DNA from: Cyanobacteria bacterium T3Sed10_344R1
Lineage (GTDB): Bacteria > Cyanobacteriota > Cyanobacteriia > Phormidesmidales > Phormidesmidaceae
Length of the DNA stretch: 6,237 bases
Reading direction: 5' to 3'
NCBI GenBank assembly: GCA_003566335.1
Contig: PXDR01000460.1
Coordinates: 1 to 6,237, forward strand
Below are positions 5,461 to 6,237 of the stretch, piece after piece (the stretch's first letter is position 1; every line of letters starts with the position of its first letter). The translations under genes were made by a program, and so were the position numbers. The notes beneath the pieces are model-generated. The model did no database searches and was not told the DNA's origin. It saw only the letters and a list, made by a program, of their open reading frames with translations.

Positions 5461-5607
5461 GGTGTTAGAAATAGGCAGTGAAGTCTGCTTGAGTCAGGTT
5501 TGGGCTAAGGCTGTCGAATAGTAATCAGGAGCCGCATCGGGCGTTTGGGTGATTCGAGACGACACCAGGGCGAATACTGTTGCAAGCTGTCTGGGCTAAT
5601 TTACTAG

Positions 5608-5656
5608 AAAAATCGCAAAGTGGCGCTCTTTCTCTCGATTTCCCGCGATTTTTTTT
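5608..5656 (+). terminator. Terminator-like hairpin without an upstream gene
   Basis: AAAAATCGC (5608-5616) pairs perfectly with GCGATTTTT (5645-5653), and the T-run continues to 5656. Inside the 28-nt loop a further AAAG/CTTT (5617-5620/5628-5631) can pair. An A-tract before and a T8-tract after the stem is the form of an intrinsic terminator on the plus strand. No plus-strand gene precedes it; the nearest is 490 bp away, and the intervening 103-aa gene runs the other way. On the minus strand the same stem ends in T5, so it could also attenuate transcription toward the 103-aa gene. Confidence 0.4.
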
Positions 5657-5695
5657 GAATCGGGGCAGAGAAGCTTAATTTCAAGCGGATGCGAG

Positions 5696-5729
5696 GCTAA
5701 GCGCCAAGTTCTATTCCGACTGGCTTAGC
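5696..5729. repeat. Bulged inverted repeat
   Basis: GCTAAGCGCC (5696-5705) and GGCTTAGC (5722-5729) form an 8-bp stem with one bulged base around a 16-nt loop. It is one of a group of stems in this gene-free stretch and has no T-tract. Function is unknown. Confidence 0.4.
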
Positions 5730-5741
5730 GACCTGGTCTGA

Positions 5742-5755
5742 GCTGCGATCGCAGC
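5742..5755. repeat. Extended HIP1 palindrome, 14 bp
   Basis: GCTGCGATCGCAGC contains the cyanobacterial octamer GCGATCGC at its centre (5745-5752). The same 14-mer occurs inside ftsZ (1990-2003) and thiD (3027-3040). HIP1 is abundant in many cyanobacterial genomes; this copy is the only exact one outside a gene or RNA gene in the window. Confidence 0.9.
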
Positions 5756-5923
5756 CTCTTAACCTACCCCCGCCAGCCCTGGGCATTGCCCTTGGTCTCA
5801 GCGGCTCCTGAAGATTCGTGAAGCTATCTTGTGGTGTGTAGCTTAACGCAAACTTCCTTACCTTGAACGTCAGTCTAAGGACAGATTCTAGTAGCCAGCA
5901 TTAGCAACCTGTTAGCCGCCTGC

Positions 5924-5953
5924 AAAAACAAACAGCCCAGCTTAACTGGGCTG
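5924..5953 (-). terminator. Intrinsic terminator of the gene at the right edge
   Basis: CAGCCCAG (5933-5940) and CTGGGCTG (5946-5953) form a perfect 8-bp GC-rich stem with a 5-nt loop. On the minus strand it is followed directly by TTTGTTTTT (5932-5924). It begins 70 nt after the stop codon of the minus-strand gene that enters from the right. No T-run follows on the plus side, so it acts in one direction. Confidence 0.85.
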
Positions 5954-6023
5954 CCCTTGAAATCCCTATCGTTGCCCCTCAAGCGATTGGGAACAGCGAT
6001 CGAGAATGGTGGTGTTCTTCGGC

Positions 6024-6237
6024 CTATTGCCGGGGCTTGGCGCGGGGAAAATTAGGCAGATCGATAGCGGCAAGAGACTTGCGCTTGCTGGGGGGGCGCT
6101 GGGGATACACCACCGGAGATGGTGTGGCCTCTGATGGTGCACTCAGATCAGGGCTAATGCTCCCCGATAAGGGATAGGAAGCCGCAACCGGCTGTTGAGC
6201 TGGCCTGGGTGGCGCGACCGGTTCAGGAGAGATCTGA
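6024..6237 (-). CDS. C-terminal proline-rich tail of an unidentified protein (5' end outside window)
   Basis: Reading the minus strand from base 6236, the frame is open for 70 codons to a TAG at 6026-6024. No start codon is visible; the gene begins beyond the right edge. The visible part contains 17 Pro among 70 residues, with Ser, Ala and Gln (EPVAPPRPAQQP, then SEATPSPVVYPQRPP), and ends in a basic segment, SKRKSLAAIDLPNFPRAKPR. This looks like a disordered linker or tail followed by a short, perhaps conserved, terminal motif (AAIDLPNFPR). The other two minus-strand frames contain early stops or lack such bias, and a strong terminator sits at the right distance downstream, so I consider the reading real. 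The protein cannot be identified from the tail; Pro-rich C-termini occur in many cell-envelope, kinase and regulatory proteins. Confidence 0.75.
   Translation of the reverse strand, partial: QISPEPVAPPRPAQQPVAASYPLSGSISPDLSAPSEATPSPVVYPQRPPSKRKSLAAIDLPNFPRAKPRQ

Larger units (their letters stand above)
5461..5932. other. Non-coding region with several inverted repeats
   Basis: No open frame of convincing composition is present on either strand over about 470 bases. The region must contain the promoter of the 103-aa gene (minus strand), but I find no clear -35/-10 pair. It contains an AT/GC stem with a T8 tail (5608-5656), a bulged hairpin (5696-5729), an extended HIP1 palindrome (5742-5755), GTGAAGCTA/TAGCTTAAC with one mismatch (5818-5826/5839-5847), and CCTTA/TAAGG (5856-5860/5876-5880). 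The density of stems leaves room for an unrecognised small RNA. I see no tRNA, 6S RNA, tmRNA or Yfr1-type motif. Confidence 0.6.

Noticed and set aside
5226..5468. 80-codon plus-strand open frame over the 103-aa gene
   Set aside because: Its composition is Leu/Pro/Ser/Arg-rich without pattern, while the minus-strand frame shows helical periodicity with disordered ends.
5765..5815. TPP riboswitch-like CTGAGA on the minus strand
   Set aside because: The other conserved TPP elements (the GAACCTGATC segment and the AATGCCAGCG-type segment) are missing, and no thiamine gene follows.

Overview
The window looks like a chromosomal segment of a cyanobacterium. Three things point that way. The palindrome GCGATCGC (HIP1) occurs eight times exactly (at 78, 1993, 2739, 3030, 3480, 3546, 4384 and 5745), where chance would give well under one. 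FtsZ carries a long N-terminal extension of cyanobacterial type. The small conserved-looking proteins also have a cyanobacterial character. Base composition is moderately GC-rich. I cannot fix genus or species; nothing indicates a heterocyst-former or a marine picocyanobacterium in particular. I see no transposase, integrase, tRNA, CRISPR array or other sign of a mobile region.

Left part (1-3173, plus strand): the 3' part of ftsQ, a 430-bp spacer, ftsZ, and thiD. FtsQ is the membrane-anchored divisome scaffold and FtsZ the tubulin-like ring protein; the ftsQ-ftsZ order without ftsA fits cyanobacteria. ThiD phosphorylates HMP-P in thiamine synthesis. Its start codon shares one base with the ftsZ stop codon (TAATG), so its translation is probably coupled to that of ftsZ. 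The spacer before ftsZ holds a 16-bp palindrome, a plausible sigma-70 promoter and a 14-bp tandem repeat just before the start codon.

Middle part (3200-4404, minus strand): read 5' to 3' on the minus strand, this holds the SRP RNA gene (ffs, 94 nt), a 132-aa phasin-like protein with a C-terminal leucine zipper, and a 166-aa helical protein ending in a CxxCxHxH...C...C putative metal-binding module. They run in one direction with short gaps. The last converges on thiD with only 26 bp between stop codons and no visible terminator.

Right part (4405-6237): a 170-aa protein (plus) has a Gly-rich membrane hairpin inserted between two halves of an apparent alpha/beta domain. It converges on a 103-aa cyanobacterial-type small protein (minus). 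A mostly non-coding stretch (5461-6023) follows, with several inverted repeats, a hairpin with a T8 tail on the plus strand, and a clear minus-strand intrinsic terminator. That terminator belongs to a gene entering from beyond the right edge, of which only the last 70 codons, rich in proline, are visible.

Most of the window is ordinary housekeeping chromosome. The items most worth following are the ftsZ-thiD coupling, the two uncharacterised proteins (166 aa and 170 aa), the HIP1 palindrome inside the SRP RNA gene, and the repeats upstream of ftsZ. I did not find convincing evidence of a wholly new system.
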